Positions 42,416 to 51,549 are shown, counted from the stretch's first letter. The stretch: 64,000 bases of DNA from Lacticaseibacillus casei DSM 20011 = JCM 1134 = ATCC 393 (GCF_000829055.1 NZ_AP012544.1:2860930-2924929), one strand, 5' to 3'. Made by a program: numbers and translations. The notes: generated by a model from the letters alone, not told the origin.

Positions 42416-42883
42416 ATGTTTATTGGCTCAAAACTAAAAGCACTGCGGGAATTAAACGGCTATACCCGCAAAGATCTTAGCGTCCAAATCGGGGTAACCG
42501 AACAAGCCGTCTGGCAATACGAAACCGAAAATGTTATGCCCAAAATCGAGATCCTTAATGCCCTTCAACAGATTTTTAACGTTGACATGGCCTTTTTAGT
42601 GAACGGTAATGCACCGAAACATGTTGTGCATGAAGCAAAGATCGCGTTCCGGACGACAGATCGTTCAAGTCGGAAAAAGACAAAGCTAGAAGCCCGCTAT
42701 TTAGATTTTGCAGACGGCTTAACTAGCTACTTTGAAAAGTTCGTCAGCGTCAGGCCCGCCGGATTCGATAAACTTCAACAAATGGTACAAACAAAGCTGT
42801 CTGGAACGAACAACCTGACAAAGATTCGTGAAGTTGCTAAAATAGCCCGACAGTTTCTAGCCTTCAGGATAATCATGACTTAA
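42416..42883 (+). CDS. XRE-family regulator domain (N-terminal half of a split XRE-ImmA protein)
   Basis: The first 65 residues form a Cro/CI-type helix-turn-helix (KLKALRELNGYTRKDLSVQI, GVTEQAVWQYETENVMP). The rest is a helical linker. The frame runs into FLAFRIIMT and a stop, but in the ImmA frame the same bases read LQDNHDLM directly before MAKLEQVG. Restoring one base at about 42859-42861 would give a single XRE-peptidase protein of about 388 residues, the common fused form in lactobacilli. So this is probably the DNA-binding half of a disrupted gene. Its start follows AGAGAGGCC at some distance. Confidence 0.75.
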   Translation: MFIGSKLKALRELNGYTRKDLSVQIGVTEQAVWQYETENVMPKIEILNALQQIFNVDMAFLVNGNAPKHVVHEAKIAFRTTDRSSRKKTKLEARYLDFADGLTSYFEKFVSVRPAGFDKLQQMVQTKLSGTNNLTKIREVAKIARQFLAFRIIMT

Positions 42884-43587
42884 TGGCAAAACTTGAACAA
42901 GTCGGTATCTATATAGTTGAGAAAGACCTCGGTGTCCATATCGACGCCTATTCAACCATAACCGATAACGGACATGCATGGATTGTACTAGGCTCCATTA
43001 AGAAGTCAGCCGTTCGCCGCAATTTTGATCTCGCCCACGAATTAGGTCATTTGCCTCTTCATGGTGCCATTGACTTTGACGAACTAACAGCGGCTGAATA
43101 TAAGCAAATCGAACATGAAGCTCACACTTTTGCAGCAGAATTCCTTTTACCCATTGAGGATTTCACTGCGGACTTCAAAAAACTTTATCGACGTTCAAAT
43201 CCTGATTATTATCTTGATTTAAAACGTAAATATCTGGTCTCGATTGTCGCCATGGCGATGCACGCATACGCACTAGGACTTATGAGTTATCAAGAACAAC
43301 GCTATTTCTTTGGTCAACGTTCAAAAAAGGGTTACAAAATCATGGAACCATTAGATGATCAACTGGTGCCAGTCCGTCCAGGGAAAATTCGTGCTCTTAT
43401 AACGCTCCTATTTAATCAGCAAGTGCTGACGCTTCGAGATCTTTCGCGTCATCTTCATGTCAGACCGACGTTCATTGCCCAGCTCTTCGCATTGGAACCC
43501 GACTTCTTCACAAAGTATCAACCGCAGCACAGCTACGCTAATATGCAGAACGTCATTTCATTTCCTCGTCGTTTTACGAAAAACTAA
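42883..43587 (+). CDS. ImmA/IrrE-type metallopeptidase domain (C-terminal half of a split XRE-ImmA protein)
   Basis: The 234-residue frame has the zinc site FDLAHELGHLPLHG (HExxH at 52-56) with a third ligand in the region IEHEAHTFAAEFLLP. ImmA/IrrE peptidases cleave partner repressors and switch on mobile-element or stress genes. It starts one base into the stop codon of the XRE frame without its own ribosome site, so either it is translated by coupling (TAATG) or it is the tail of a frameshifted fusion. The C-terminal part (RALITLLFNQQVLTLRDLSRHL) looks like a further small DNA-binding or sensor module. Confidence 0.78.
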   Translation: MAKLEQVGIYIVEKDLGVHIDAYSTITDNGHAWIVLGSIKKSAVRRNFDLAHELGHLPLHGAIDFDELTAAEYKQIEHEAHTFAAEFLLPIEDFTADFKKLYRRSNPDYYLDLKRKYLVSIVAMAMHAYALGLMSYQEQRYFFGQRSKKGYKIMEPLDDQLVPVRPGKIRALITLLFNQQVLTLRDLSRHLHVRPTFIAQLFALEPDFFTKYQPQHSYANMQNVISFPRRFTKN

Positions 43588-43671
43588 ATTGATTAAAACG
43601 ATATTGGCGCCTGATGGAGATCCCCATCCATTCCCTTTCACTGACACAAGTATTAACTAAGGAGTCGCACT

Positions 43672-44007
43672 ATGCCTAAGCACCTACGCCAATTTTTATT
43701 GACTTACAACGCTGACCTCCGTATGCGTCCTTTAACTTACTGCTTTCTAAATACATGCTTATTCGCTCTTTACTTTATTGCGTTCATGAGCATACTCATC
43801 TCTTACGAAGCACTTTGGTCAATCTCTATCGTCATATTCATCTGTTTATTGAATTTCCTCATAAACATCATTTCAGTCGTCTCTCAGGCAAATAACGCTG
43901 CTTTATCCAGTCTCTTTAAAACCAGACGGCGCTGGCTGATTCAATTTATCGGCACTGCTTTAGTGTCTGTTGCGTTGTTCTCTTTGGGGCTTCTGACTAA
44001 ACTCTGA
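43672..44007 (+). CDS. Hypothetical integral membrane protein
   Basis: A 111-residue protein with three hydrophobic segments (about 25-45, 48-70, 88-108) and a cytoplasmic-type basic loop (LFKTRRRWLIQF). AAGGAGTCGC precedes the ATG. It follows the XRE-ImmA genes by 84 bases on the same strand, and may be the target or partner of that regulator, as small membrane proteins often are beside ImmA genes. No family recognised. A clear terminator follows at 44104. Confidence 0.6.
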   Translation: MPKHLRQFLLTYNADLRMRPLTYCFLNTCLFALYFIAFMSILISYEALWSISIVIFICLLNFLINIISVVSQANNAALSSLFKTRRRWLIQFIGTALVSVALFSLGLLTKL

Positions 44008-44369
44008 TTCATTTCGCTGTTTATACCGTTAACAGTATAGTTTCAAAGACATTTTGCCTTGCTTTTTATAATTTCTTGAAGGATATCTTTATTTGGTACA
44101 ACTTTGGTCTCGATCTTTTGAGACCATTTTTTTGTTTCAGTTTCAACCAGCCTAGCCGTTTCACGTGAAACTTTTTAACAAAATTCAAAGGCCCGAAAAA
44201 TAAGCCGCTTGTTATCTCAAGTTAACAATTCACCTAATTCCCTAGCCTGCTTCATTTGATGCATGACAATATCTGCACCGAGTCACCCTTCCAACCTTAA
44301 ACTGTCATTTATTTTACAAAGTTCGTTTCTTAATCGGAAAACCAACAAAATTCGGCGAAATCTATGATT
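44008..44369. other. Intergenic stretch between a terminator and IS30-B
   Basis: AT-rich, no gene seen. Contains the terminator 44104-44133 and ends at the IS30-B border. It should hold the lost 5' part of the ABC operon if the IS caused no deletion, but no Walker A motif is found, so that part has been deleted. Confidence 0.5.
44104..44133 (+). terminator. Intrinsic terminator
   Basis: TGGTCTC, loop GATCTTTT, GAGACCA followed by T7. Confidence 0.8.
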
Positions 44370-45630
44370 CGTAAATTGCAAGAACAAGTTAGCCAGTCGT
44401 TGAGGACAATCCCAGAACAGGCCGTTATCAAATAGAAGTTGTGGCGCTAGAGAGACTACTGGGCCATGCGGCGAACGCGCCGAGCTTCGGCCTCAAAGTT
44501 TTGCTGGGGTGTGCAGTAGCCCTGTTGTTTGCGAGGCAACTGATTCAAGCGGTCTTGCGTGGCCTGCACTTGACTAGGGCTAATGTCATCTAGGGACATG
44601 CCCTTAGGGAAGTCCTGGCGGATCATCCGGTTATGTGCCTCGTTGGTGCCACGGTCGCAGGACGTGTAAGGATGGGCGTAGAAGATCTCAGTTTCCGTCC
44701 CAGCAAAAGCAGTATTTAAGGCGGTGAACTCGGGTCCGTTGTCGGCTGTGATGGTCTTGATGCAAGCTCCCCATTCGCGCTTGATTCCACGCAATGCATA
44801 GCTCACAGAGTCTGCATCTCGTCCTTCGATCAAGCGGAGAAGTTGGCAACGGGTCTTGCGCTCAATCAGAGTCAAGATGACGCTCTCCTTGCCATTGCGT
44901 TTACCGACAATGGTATCCATCTCCCAGTGACCGAACTGCCTGCGTCGTTCAACGACCTTAGGCCGTTCCTCGATACTGCGGCCAGCCAGGCGCTTAGCCT
45001 TGGTGTGGTGCTGGTGAGAGGTCTTCCGCTTAGTCTTCTCCAACAGGTCGATATTTCGAATCTCTAGGCGTTGGTCGTCAATGTACTGGTACAAAGTCGA
45101 GGCACAAACAAGCTCTTCAGGAGTAAACAGCTTGTGTCGCTTGGCATAGCCGATTGAAGCATCCGGCGACCATTTGTCCTGCTTAGCTCGCTGTACGTAC
45201 CAGGCTAAGAAGACCTGTACGCTGGCGAACTTGTCAGGACGATGACAGCTCAAGCGTGCAGTCTCGTAACGTACCTGAGCAGCCTCTGGCAGGTATTGTC
45301 GATGGTAGACGCGCTTGCCATTACTCTTCTTGACCTGATCTACTGTACCTCGCTTGATTTCATTATTAATGGTCTGCGGGCAGACGCCAATTTCAGCAGC
45401 AATCCAACGATTGGACTTCCCAGCTTGGCGGAATCCGGCCACTTTTCCGCGCTCGAGTGATGTTAAGTGCTGACCTTTTTGGCGGTGTGTGCTATCCTGT
45501 TTCTGCATCAAGACAATATCCTCTTCCATTGTTTGTGTAGGAACTTCAATGATACAGGATATCTGTTCTTGATGTTTTTTATTGTCCAAAAAATTTTGAG
45601 ACAGTGGCTAACTTGATTCTAAAATGCGCG
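44370..45630 (-). mobile_element. IS30-family insertion sequence, IS30-B copy 2
   Basis: Same 1261 bases and orientation as 6437-7697. It replaces the 5' part of the ABC ATPase gene on its right. Two direct copies 37.9 kb apart could recombine and delete everything between. Confidence 0.9.
44456..45589 (-). CDS. IS30-family transposase (IS30-B copy 2)
   Basis: A 377-residue transposase identical to that at 6523-7656 apart from at least one residue (QVRYETA here). It carries the same N-terminal helix-turn-helix and DDE core and appears intact. It faces away from the ABC transporter genes, so its promoter cannot be assumed to drive them. Confidence 0.92.
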   Translation of the reverse strand: MDNKKHQEQISCIIEVPTQTMEEDIVLMQKQDSTHRQKGQHLTSLERGKVAGFRQAGKSNRWIAAEIGVCPQTINNEIKRGTVDQVKKSNGKRVYHRQYLPEAAQVRYETARLSCHRPDKFASVQVFLAWYVQRAKQDKWSPDASIGYAKRHKLFTPEELVCASTLYQYIDDQRLEIRNIDLLEKTKRKTSHQHHTKAKRLAGRSIEERPKVVERRRQFGHWEMDTIVGKRNGKESVILTLIERKTRCQLLRLIEGRDADSVSYALRGIKREWGACIKTITADNGPEFTALNTAFAGTETEIFYAHPYTSCDRGTNEAHNRMIRQDFPKGMSLDDISPSQVQATQDRLNQLPRKQQGYCTPQQNFEAEARRVRRMAQ

Positions 45631-46031
45631 ACCTGAATATTTTTGAAAATGTCCTGATTTCGTTAAGCTATGGCGGACACCGGCGATCAGAGGTCCGTGG
45701 CAAAATCTCCGAGTTGCTTGAATCAGTCGGCCTCACCGGTATGGAAAACAAATTGCCGCGTAACTTATCCGGTGGCCAGCAACAGCGGGTGGCGATTGCC
45801 CGCGCCTTGGCAAATTCGCCGCAATTTCTGATTGCTGACGAACCCACGGGCGCTTTGGACAGCCACACATCCGCAGACATTATGCAACTTTTCAAAGAAT
45901 TACACCGAAAAGGCGGCACGATTATCATGGTTACGCATGATGAACACGTCGCCGAGCAAAGCGATCGGATGATTAAAATCCTGGACGGCCAGATCATCAG
46001 TGATATGGAGGTGGCCCATGCGACTAAGTGA
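45624..46031 (+). pseudogene. MacB/LolD-type ABC transporter ATPase, N-terminus removed by IS30-B
   Basis: The 135 residues retain the signature LSGGQQQRVAIARALANSP, Walker B LIADEPTGALD, and the H-loop MVTHDEHVA. The Walker A P-loop and Q-loop, which should lie in the missing first 90 or so residues, are gone; the frame starts at the IS border with an ATG supplied by IS sequence (MRDLNIFENV). It cannot bind ATP normally. The stop overlaps the permease start by 14 bases, as usual for this pair. The transporter is most likely dead. Confidence 0.88.
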
Positions 46032-47211
46032 ACTCATCAGAATCTCCTTCCGCGCACTGGCGGCTAACAAACGCCGCAGCTTCTTAACGATGATCGGAAT
46101 TGTTATTGGGATTGCGTCCGTTGTTACGATTCTTTCGCTAGGTAACGGGATTAAGGCCGCGACCGTGAAGAACCTGCAAGCCGACACCCAGGGCCAGCAA
46201 ACTGCCGAGATCACCTTCAATCCCACCAGCAGCAGCGAAACCGATGCCGGCTTTAAAGAAAGTGACATCACGCTGGCGAAGCAAACGGCGCCGGATAAAA
46301 TCAAAAAGGTCGTCATTAAACATGACAAAGAACGGCTGCAAGTCAACGGTCAGCTGGCAAATGCCGATACGATGATGTCCGTGACTTTGGTCAATAAGGC
46401 AAAATCTAACATTCAGATGAATGCCGGTCATGGGTTTAGCCAAGAATCGTTACAGACAGACGGCGAGGATGCGTTAATTTCCAAAAAGCTCGCCAAAAAG
46501 GTTTTCCATGGCAATACCGCAGCATTAAACTCCTCCTTGGAACTTGGAACCAAAAACTACAACATTATCGGCGTTTTCAGCCCGCCCAAAACCCCGTATT
46601 CCGCGCTGGACGTTGATGTCTTAGTGCCGGAAAAAGCCTATCGTGCGGGCCAGCTTTCTCAGGAAGGCCGAAAACTGGCGATCACGTATAAAACCGGCAG
46701 CGATGTTAGTAAGTTGACCAACAATGTTGTTCGCCAGCTGAAAAAATCCGGCAGCGAACGACGCAGCGGCGAGTATTCGTACTTTGATTACGGCGAATTG
46801 CTGAAAGGCATTGGCAATGTCATCAGTGCCTTAACGCTATTTGTAAGTGCCATTGCCGGCATCTCCCTTCTGATTGCAGGTGTTGGCGTCATGAACATGA
46901 TGTATATTTCCGCTTCGGAACGGTCGCAGGAAATCGGCATCCGAATGGCAGTCGGCGCCACTCCCGCCGAAATCATGAAACAATTTCTTTTAGAATCGGT
47001 CATGCTGACACTGACAGGCGGCGTGGTCGGATTGATTGTGGGTGCATTAACCGCCTGGATAGTCGCGATGTTCCTACCATTCAAGCCGGTCGTCACGTTG
47101 GGCTCCGTCATCGGCACCTTTGCCATTTCAAGCATTGTCGGCATTGTGTTTGGCTTATTGCCGGCAAAGAGTGCGGCTAATAAGAACTTGATTGATATTT
47201 TGAAGTCATAA
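46018..47211 (+). CDS. MacB-like ABC transporter permease (FtsX fold)
   Basis: Start at 46018 (MRLSELIRISFRALAANKRRS) after GGAGGTGGCC, inside the ATPase gene. The 397-residue protein has one N-terminal helix (about 20-42), a large extracellular MacB periplasmic-type domain (about 45-270) and three C-terminal helices (about 272-300, 325-350, 365-385), ending AANKNLIDILKS. Such permeases export peptides or antimicrobials or transmit force across the envelope (BceB/MacB relatives). It appears intact, but its ATPase is beheaded, so it is probably non-functional unless another ATPase serves it. No accessory membrane-fusion protein is next to it. Confidence 0.88.
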   Translation: MRLSELIRISFRALAANKRRSFLTMIGIVIGIASVVTILSLGNGIKAATVKNLQADTQGQQTAEITFNPTSSSETDAGFKESDITLAKQTAPDKIKKVVIKHDKERLQVNGQLANADTMMSVTLVNKAKSNIQMNAGHGFSQESLQTDGEDALISKKLAKKVFHGNTAALNSSLELGTKNYNIIGVFSPPKTPYSALDVDVLVPEKAYRAGQLSQEGRKLAITYKTGSDVSKLTNNVVRQLKKSGSERRSGEYSYFDYGELLKGIGNVISALTLFVSAIAGISLLIAGVGVMNMMYISASERSQEIGIRMAVGATPAEIMKQFLLESVMLTLTGGVVGLIVGALTAWIVAMFLPFKPVVTLGSVIGTFAISSIVGIVFGLLPAKSAANKNLIDILKS

Positions 47212-47321
47212 TGTTTCGTTCAACCTATAAGGCTGAGCCATAATTCCGTAAGATCATTAAGAACCTGTCTAGTATCTGCTGAATCTGGTAGAATTGTGGA
47301 AAACCGACTGAGGCGTTTGTC

Positions 47322-47642
47322 ATGCCAGATTATCCAAGCAATATTTCTCGAGCGCAATTTGCGTTAATACAACCTGATTTAGAAAACTTCCGCAAGCATA
47401 CAAGACCGCGTCGTTATGATCTTTATGACGTATTCAATGCCATCCTTTACTCGCTTACTACAGGGTGTCAATGGCGTGAATTACCGCACGATTTCCCGGA
47501 ATGGCACACTGTCTACCGCTATTACGATATGTGGCGAGATAAACCAGACCCGACAGCTGATTCGCTATTAGAAAGGCTTTTAAAAAAACTGTTGCTTCCT
47601 ATCGCTTTGCACAGGGCCGATCGGCCCGAACGTCGTTTGTGA
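47322..47642 (+). CDS. IS5-family transposase, OrfA
   Basis: A 106-residue frame carrying the DUF4096 N-terminal region of IS427-type transposases: [42 protein letters not shown] (in part). It stops after a short charged tail and overlaps OrfB by four bases. An A7 run (TTTTAAAAAAAC, about 47579) near the end is the likely -1 slip that makes the active OrfAB fusion, known for this IS5 subgroup. The element looks intact otherwise. Confidence 0.88.
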   Translation: MPDYPSNISRAQFALIQPDLENFRKHTRPRRYDLYDVFNAILYSLTTGCQWRELPHDFPEWHTVYRYYDMWRDKPDPTADSLLERLLKKLLLPIALHRADRPERRL

Positions 47643-48109
47643 TTGTTGATGCTCAAAGTGTTAAAACCACTGATTTAACGAAAAATAGTGGCTACGATGG
47701 CGGCAAAAAGATTTCAGGGATTAAGCGTCATATGGCGGTTGATATTAATGGTTTACCACAAGCCATTCTCGTGACACGAGCTAATGTATCAGATCGTTCA
47801 GGTGCATTGGCTATGTTTAGTTTGGCTAGCCAAAATTTAGAGCTGGTTCAGCATGTCATGGTTGATGGTGGCTACACTGGCAATGACTTTGCGGATCAGG
47901 TGAAGCTCATTTTGAATGCTAAGACGACGGTAGCTAAACGCAACGAGTTGCATATGTTCACGGTGTTACCGCAACGATGGATCGTTGAACGTTCATGGAG
48001 TTGGCTAGACAAATGTCGGCGACTTTGGAAAAACTGTGAACGTGCCCTTAACAGCAGTCTTCAAATGGTTGTATTGGCCTTCCTGAAGATAGTTCTTAAA
48101 AGATACTAG
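47639..48109 (+). CDS. IS5-family transposase, OrfB (DDE domain)
   Basis: The 156 residues carry the catalytic core: [22 protein letters not shown] (first Asp, in part), [14 protein letters not shown] (second Asp) and [18 protein letters not shown] (Glu with YREK-like helix). It starts with a codon overlapping the OrfA stop and is normally translated after a frameshift from OrfA. No stops interrupt it. Together the two frames form a complete, probably active element with target duplication. Confidence 0.88.
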   Translation: MIVDAQSVKTTDLTKNSGYDGGKKISGIKRHMAVDINGLPQAILVTRANVSDRSGALAMFSLASQNLELVQHVMVDGGYTGNDFADQVKLILNAKTTVAKRNELHMFTVLPQRWIVERSWSWLDKCRRLWKNCERALNSSLQMVVLAFLKIVLKRY

Positions 48110-48186
48110 ACAGGTTCTAACAGTTTAAGGAATTCCGAACGATACAGAAAAGGTTTAGGTAACTGGTTCCAGGCCGCGCCAAACTC

Positions 48187-48362
48187 CGCAATCTCCGGCC
48201 AGCTGGGGCTTGCGACGCGAAGCTAGAGCGGAGGGCACGACTTAGAGCCTCTGCAAAACCGGCAGAGTCTCTAAGCTCGGCCTTGATGTAGGCGGGGCAA
48301 AAAGCGCCCCACCAACATCAATTTCACAGCTGAGCCCCATCTGGCCTACGATTGCTCCGCCT
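48187..48362. other. GC-rich structured intergenic element
   Basis: Nested pairing: GGCCAGCTGGGGCT (48197-48210) with AGCCCCATCTGGCC (48333-48346) at 13 of 14 positions; CTTAGAGCCTCTGC (48241-48254) with GCAGAGTCTCTAAG (48262-48275); GGCGGGGC (48291-48298) with GCGCCCC (48304-48310). No open frame uses it. It may be a structured RNA or a mobile palindromic repeat unit. Confidence 0.55.
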
Positions 48363-48502
48363 TGGCACTCATATCTTAAATAGTCTCACCGAATTACCCC
48401 ATAGAAACAAAGGATGAACATACTCTCGCATCGATACGACAAGAGTAAGTTCATCTTTTTTAGCGTGGCTATGAATTATGGCTCATTCTCTTTTGCTACC
48501 TC

Positions 48503-48556
48503 AAAAAAGCCGCAGCATCCGGTCACTGTGACCAAATACTGCGACTTCGTTTTTAA
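48503..48556 (-). terminator. Terminator of the methionine T-box operon
   Basis: On the minus strand AAGTCGCAGTATTTGGTCAC and GTGACCGGATGCTGCGGCTT pair over 20 positions with four mismatches, followed by TTTTTT. It lies at the stop codon of the aminotransferase. Confidence 0.85.
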
Positions 48557-49721
48557 AACAACCCTAGCTTCCCGATGCGCTGGGCTGCTTCTTCTAAACG
48601 CTGCGGACTGGTGAGTAAGCCAATTCGCACGTAACCTTCTCCATGGTCGCCAAAGCCGTTACCGGCAGCTACGGCCACGTCTGCCCGCTCCAAAAGTAGT
48701 TCGGTGAAGGACTCGCTGGTGTAACCGGCCGGCACGGGCATCCAGGCGTAAAACGTGCCGGGAGACTTTTTCCCATGCCACCCAATGGCCTCTGTCGCCG
48801 AAAACCACGCATCGCGGCGTTGTTGATATAAGTCAATCAGTTTGGGCACCGATGTCTGATCACCAAGCAGTGCTTCGATACCTGCTTCCTGAATCGCAGA
48901 AAAACCGAGACAAATAGATGATCCTGAATCAGATTAATGGCCTCGATCATATCAGCATTGCCTGCTGCAAAGGCCAAGCGCCAGCCGGCCATGTTATAAG
49001 TTTTCGAGAGTGTGTAAAGCTCAATACCCACCTCTTTTGCACCGGGACTTTGCAAGAAACTTACCGGCCGCTGACCATCAAAGCCGAGCGCGCCATAAGC
49101 AAAATCACTGACAATGCCGATGTGATGCGCCTTGGCAAAAGCGACGGTTTGATCATAAAACGCCGGAGTTGCCACCGCAGTCGTAGGATTATTCGGATAG
49201 TTCAGATAAAGCAGCTTAGCAGCATCGGCCACCGCTGGATCGATGGCTGCATAATCAGGAAGCCAGTCATGGTCCGCGGTCAGCGTCATCAGGGCTAGTT
49301 TCACGCGCGCCAACGTGACGCCTGACAGATAGTCCGGGTATCCCGGATCCGGCAGCAAAATTGTCTCACCGGGGTTCATCAAGGCAAGCGGCAGTTCCAC
49401 CAAGCCGATTTTTGAGCCGCCCAAAACCGCAATTTCCTTTTCCGGATCCAACTGAACGCCATATTCACGTTCGTAAAACTCGGCCGCAGCCTGCTTGAAG
49501 CTTGGTAAGCCGCGGAAAAGTGAATACTTATGATTCCCTGGCTTAGCCACCGCCTGTTGCGCTGCCCGCACAATATTGTCGGGTGTCGGCTGATCCGGAT
49601 TCCCCTGGCCTAAATTGATCACGTCATGACCCGCCGCAATCCGTGCATTGACATGTTTGACGAGGCTGGCAAAAAACTGCTTAGGCAGCGCTTGAAGCAC
49701 CGCTGATTCTGAAAATGTCAC
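48553..49721 (-). pseudogene. PLP-dependent aminotransferase (MtnE/PatA-like), frameshifted
   Basis: From GTG at 49721 (VTFSESAVLQALPKQF, after AAGGGGAATC) the frame carries the fold-type I features NLGQGNPDQPTPDNIV, YLNYPNNPTTAVA and the PLP Lys in TLSKTYNMAGWRLAFAAGN. At about 48900 it breaks: the correct continuation (SAIQEAGIEALLGDQ) is one base out of frame at a T5 run, and 48553-48849 encodes the C-terminal domain. Restoring one T gives about 390 residues. Family members transaminate 4-methylthio-2-oxobutyrate to methionine or aromatic 2-oxo acids. Its neighbours (omega-amidase, Met T-box) favour methionine salvage. It may be a real pseudogene or a read error. Confidence 0.8.
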
Positions 49722-49773
49722 TGGTCTGATTCCCCTTTTTAATGAGTTTGCATGGTTAGTGTGCCTGGCTTGC

Positions 49774-50556
49774 TTAATACAGTTCCAGCCGCCGATCCGT
49801 AAAGACCGGGATTTGTTGACGCGCGGCCGCAATCTGATCTAGATCGATGGTCACAACGCCGACTTGCGGCTGATCGTCCAGTTGCAACAGACGCTTGCCG
49901 AACGGATCAATCACCTGGCTTTGCCCGCCAAAATCGTTACCGGGATCTTGCCCAACCCGATTCACCGCCACCACAAAGGCCTGATTTTCGATGGCGCGAG
50001 TGGTCAATAACGCCGCGAACTGTGGCAAGCGCGGCGTCGGCCATTCAGCCGGCAGGAAAAACAGCTGCGTGCCATCACTGGCCATGCGGCGGAACCACTC
50101 CGGGAACCGCAAGTCATAGCAAATCGCCACACTGGCTGGCACCGCAAGCGTAAAGTGGTCAGCCTTGGATCCGGCAGTAATGAACTTTTCTTCATTCATC
50201 AGGCGAAAAAGATGCGCCTTCGCATACGACGCGAGCAAGTGGCCCTGGGCGTCCAGCGTCAAACTGCGATTGAAAAAATGATCATTTTCTGCCGTGGCGA
50301 CCGAGCCACCCACAATCGTCAGATGATAGTGGCGCGCAAGATCGCTTAAAAAAGTCTGCGTCCGCAAGCCATCCGGATCGGCAAGCGTCTCCAGATGCTC
50401 AAGGTCATAACCGGTATTCCACATCTCCGGTAACACCACAACATCCGCTTTTTTTCGGGCTGCTTCGGCCACCGCATCGGCCACTGTTTGATAATTTTGC
50501 TCGGGTTGCCCAAAAGCAATGTCGATTTGCGCTAAAGCAAGTGTTAACTGAGTCAT
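49774..50556 (-). CDS. Carbon-nitrogen hydrolase, omega-amidase/MtnU-like
   Basis: A 260-residue nitrilase-superfamily enzyme with the Glu-Lys-Cys triad: VVLPEMWNTGYDLEHL (Glu), YAKAHLFRLMNEEKF (Lys) and SVAICYDLRFPEWFR (Cys). This close set of motifs is that of omega-amidases, which hydrolyse 2-oxoglutaramate or 2-oxosuccinamate left after glutamine- or asparagine-dependent transamination. An aminotransferase gene follows 52 bases downstream, exactly the partner expected. The operon is led by a methionine T-box. It acts in the cytoplasm. No lesion is seen. Confidence 0.88.
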   Translation of the reverse strand: MTQLTLALAQIDIAFGQPEQNYQTVADAVAEAARKKADVVVLPEMWNTGYDLEHLETLADPDGLRTQTFLSDLARHYHLTIVGGSVATAENDHFFNRSLTLDAQGHLLASYAKAHLFRLMNEEKFITAGSKADHFTLAVPASVAICYDLRFPEWFRRMASDGTQLFFLPAEWPTPRLPQFAALLTTRAIENQAFVVAVNRVGQDPGNDFGGQSQVIDPFGKRLLQLDDQPQVGVVTIDLDQIAAARQQIPVFTDRRLELY

Positions 50557-50592
50557 CTCAATCCCTCTTTTTTGATCGCGTCCACCTTTGAC

Positions 50593-51432
50593 TCAGAAGG
50601 CGGGCACGATGGATCCTTTGAATTCCTTGGCAATATAATCCTTAATGGTTTTGCTCTGATAGTATTTCTTGATTTGCTTGATGACTTTATCATTTTGATG
50701 CTTGGTTTGTACAACAAAGTAGTTTGGATAAGGATTGTTCTTGGTTTTCTCATGATAAATCGCGTCTTGATTGATCGTGAGTCCGGAATCAAAAGCAAAA
50801 TTCGTGTTGATGGCGGCTGCCGTCACGTCTTGTAAGTGCGTTGGCAATTGCGAAGCTTCCAGTTCTTCAATTTTTAGGCCCAGCGGATTCTCGACAACAT
50901 CTGCTTTCGTCGCCTTTTGGCTAATGCCGGCTTTAAGCTTAATCACGCCAGCGGCTTCAAAAAGCTGCAGCGCCCGCAACTCGTTTGACGGATCGTTCGG
51001 CACCGCGATCGAATCACCCTTTTTGAGTGCTTTCAAGTCCTTAATTTTTTTGGAATAAACGCCCATTGGAAACGCCACGGTTTTGAAAACCTGTGTAATC
51101 TTGAAATTCTTGGATTTAATCTGTTCTTTCAAAAACGGCAACGTCTGGTAACTATTCGCGCCCAAATCACCATCGTTTAAGGCCACATTTGGACTGTTGT
51201 AGTCGGTGAATTGCTTTAATTTGATCGTTAAGCCATCTTTTTTAGCCAGTTTTGCGACCTGCTTCATGATTAATTCGTGCGGTCCGGCAGTAACACCGAC
51301 CGTGATCGTTTTGTCTGACAGCTGATTCGCCGATGCCTTGCTGCTGGCGCTACTGCTGCCACAGGCGGTTAAAACGACCAAAAGGCTTAACGCGAGAACT
51401 GCTGCCCAGCTTAACTTCAACCATTTTTTCAT
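50593..51432 (-). CDS. metQ: NlpA/MetQ-family substrate-binding lipoprotein
   Basis: The 279-residue protein has a lipoprotein signal (LLVVLTACGSSS; lipidated Cys at about 24) and the MetQ fold: ITVGVTAGPHELIMKQ, FTDYNSPNVALNDGDLGANSYQ (in part), and ESKAIPNDPSNELRAL-like segment AVPNDPSNELRALQLF. It binds methionine or a related compound outside the membrane and delivers it to an ABC permease. No MetN or MetI gene is beside it, so it must share a transporter coded elsewhere. It is the first gene after the T-box, with the gene order transporter protein, omega-amidase, aminotransferase. Confidence 0.88.
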   Translation of the reverse strand: MKKWLKLSWAAVLALSLLVVLTACGSSSASSKASANQLSDKTITVGVTAGPHELIMKQVAKLAKKDGLTIKLKQFTDYNSPNVALNDGDLGANSYQTLPFLKEQIKSKNFKITQVFKTVAFPMGVYSKKIKDLKALKKGDSIAVPNDPSNELRALQLFEAAGVIKLKAGISQKATKADVVENPLGLKIEELEASQLPTHLQDVTAAAINTNFAFDSGLTINQDAIYHEKTKNNPYPNYFVVQTKHQNDKVIKQIKKYYQSKTIKDYIAKEFKGSIVPAF

Positions 51433-51549
51433 GTAAGAATCCTCCTGTTATGGGTTGTTTGACTGATAAAATGATGATTTGCATGAAGGGAGCTGACTGT
51501 CGTAAGGCGCTTCCTGGCGCAAGAGCCAAGACTAACGCGTTCGCCAGCC

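Larger units (their letters stand above)
47261..48117 (+). mobile_element. IS5-family insertion sequence (IS427-like)
   Basis: Terminal inverted repeats GAACCTGTCTAGTATCT / AGATACTAGACAGGTTC flank two overlapping transposase frames. TAA is present on both outer sides, a 3-base target duplication. Length 857 bases. It lies just after the permease gene. Confidence 0.92.

Noticed and set aside
6437..45630. Composite transposon bounded by IS30-B copies
   Set aside because: The enclosed 37 kb is mostly ordinary chromosomal genes, and the outer flanks show no target duplication.
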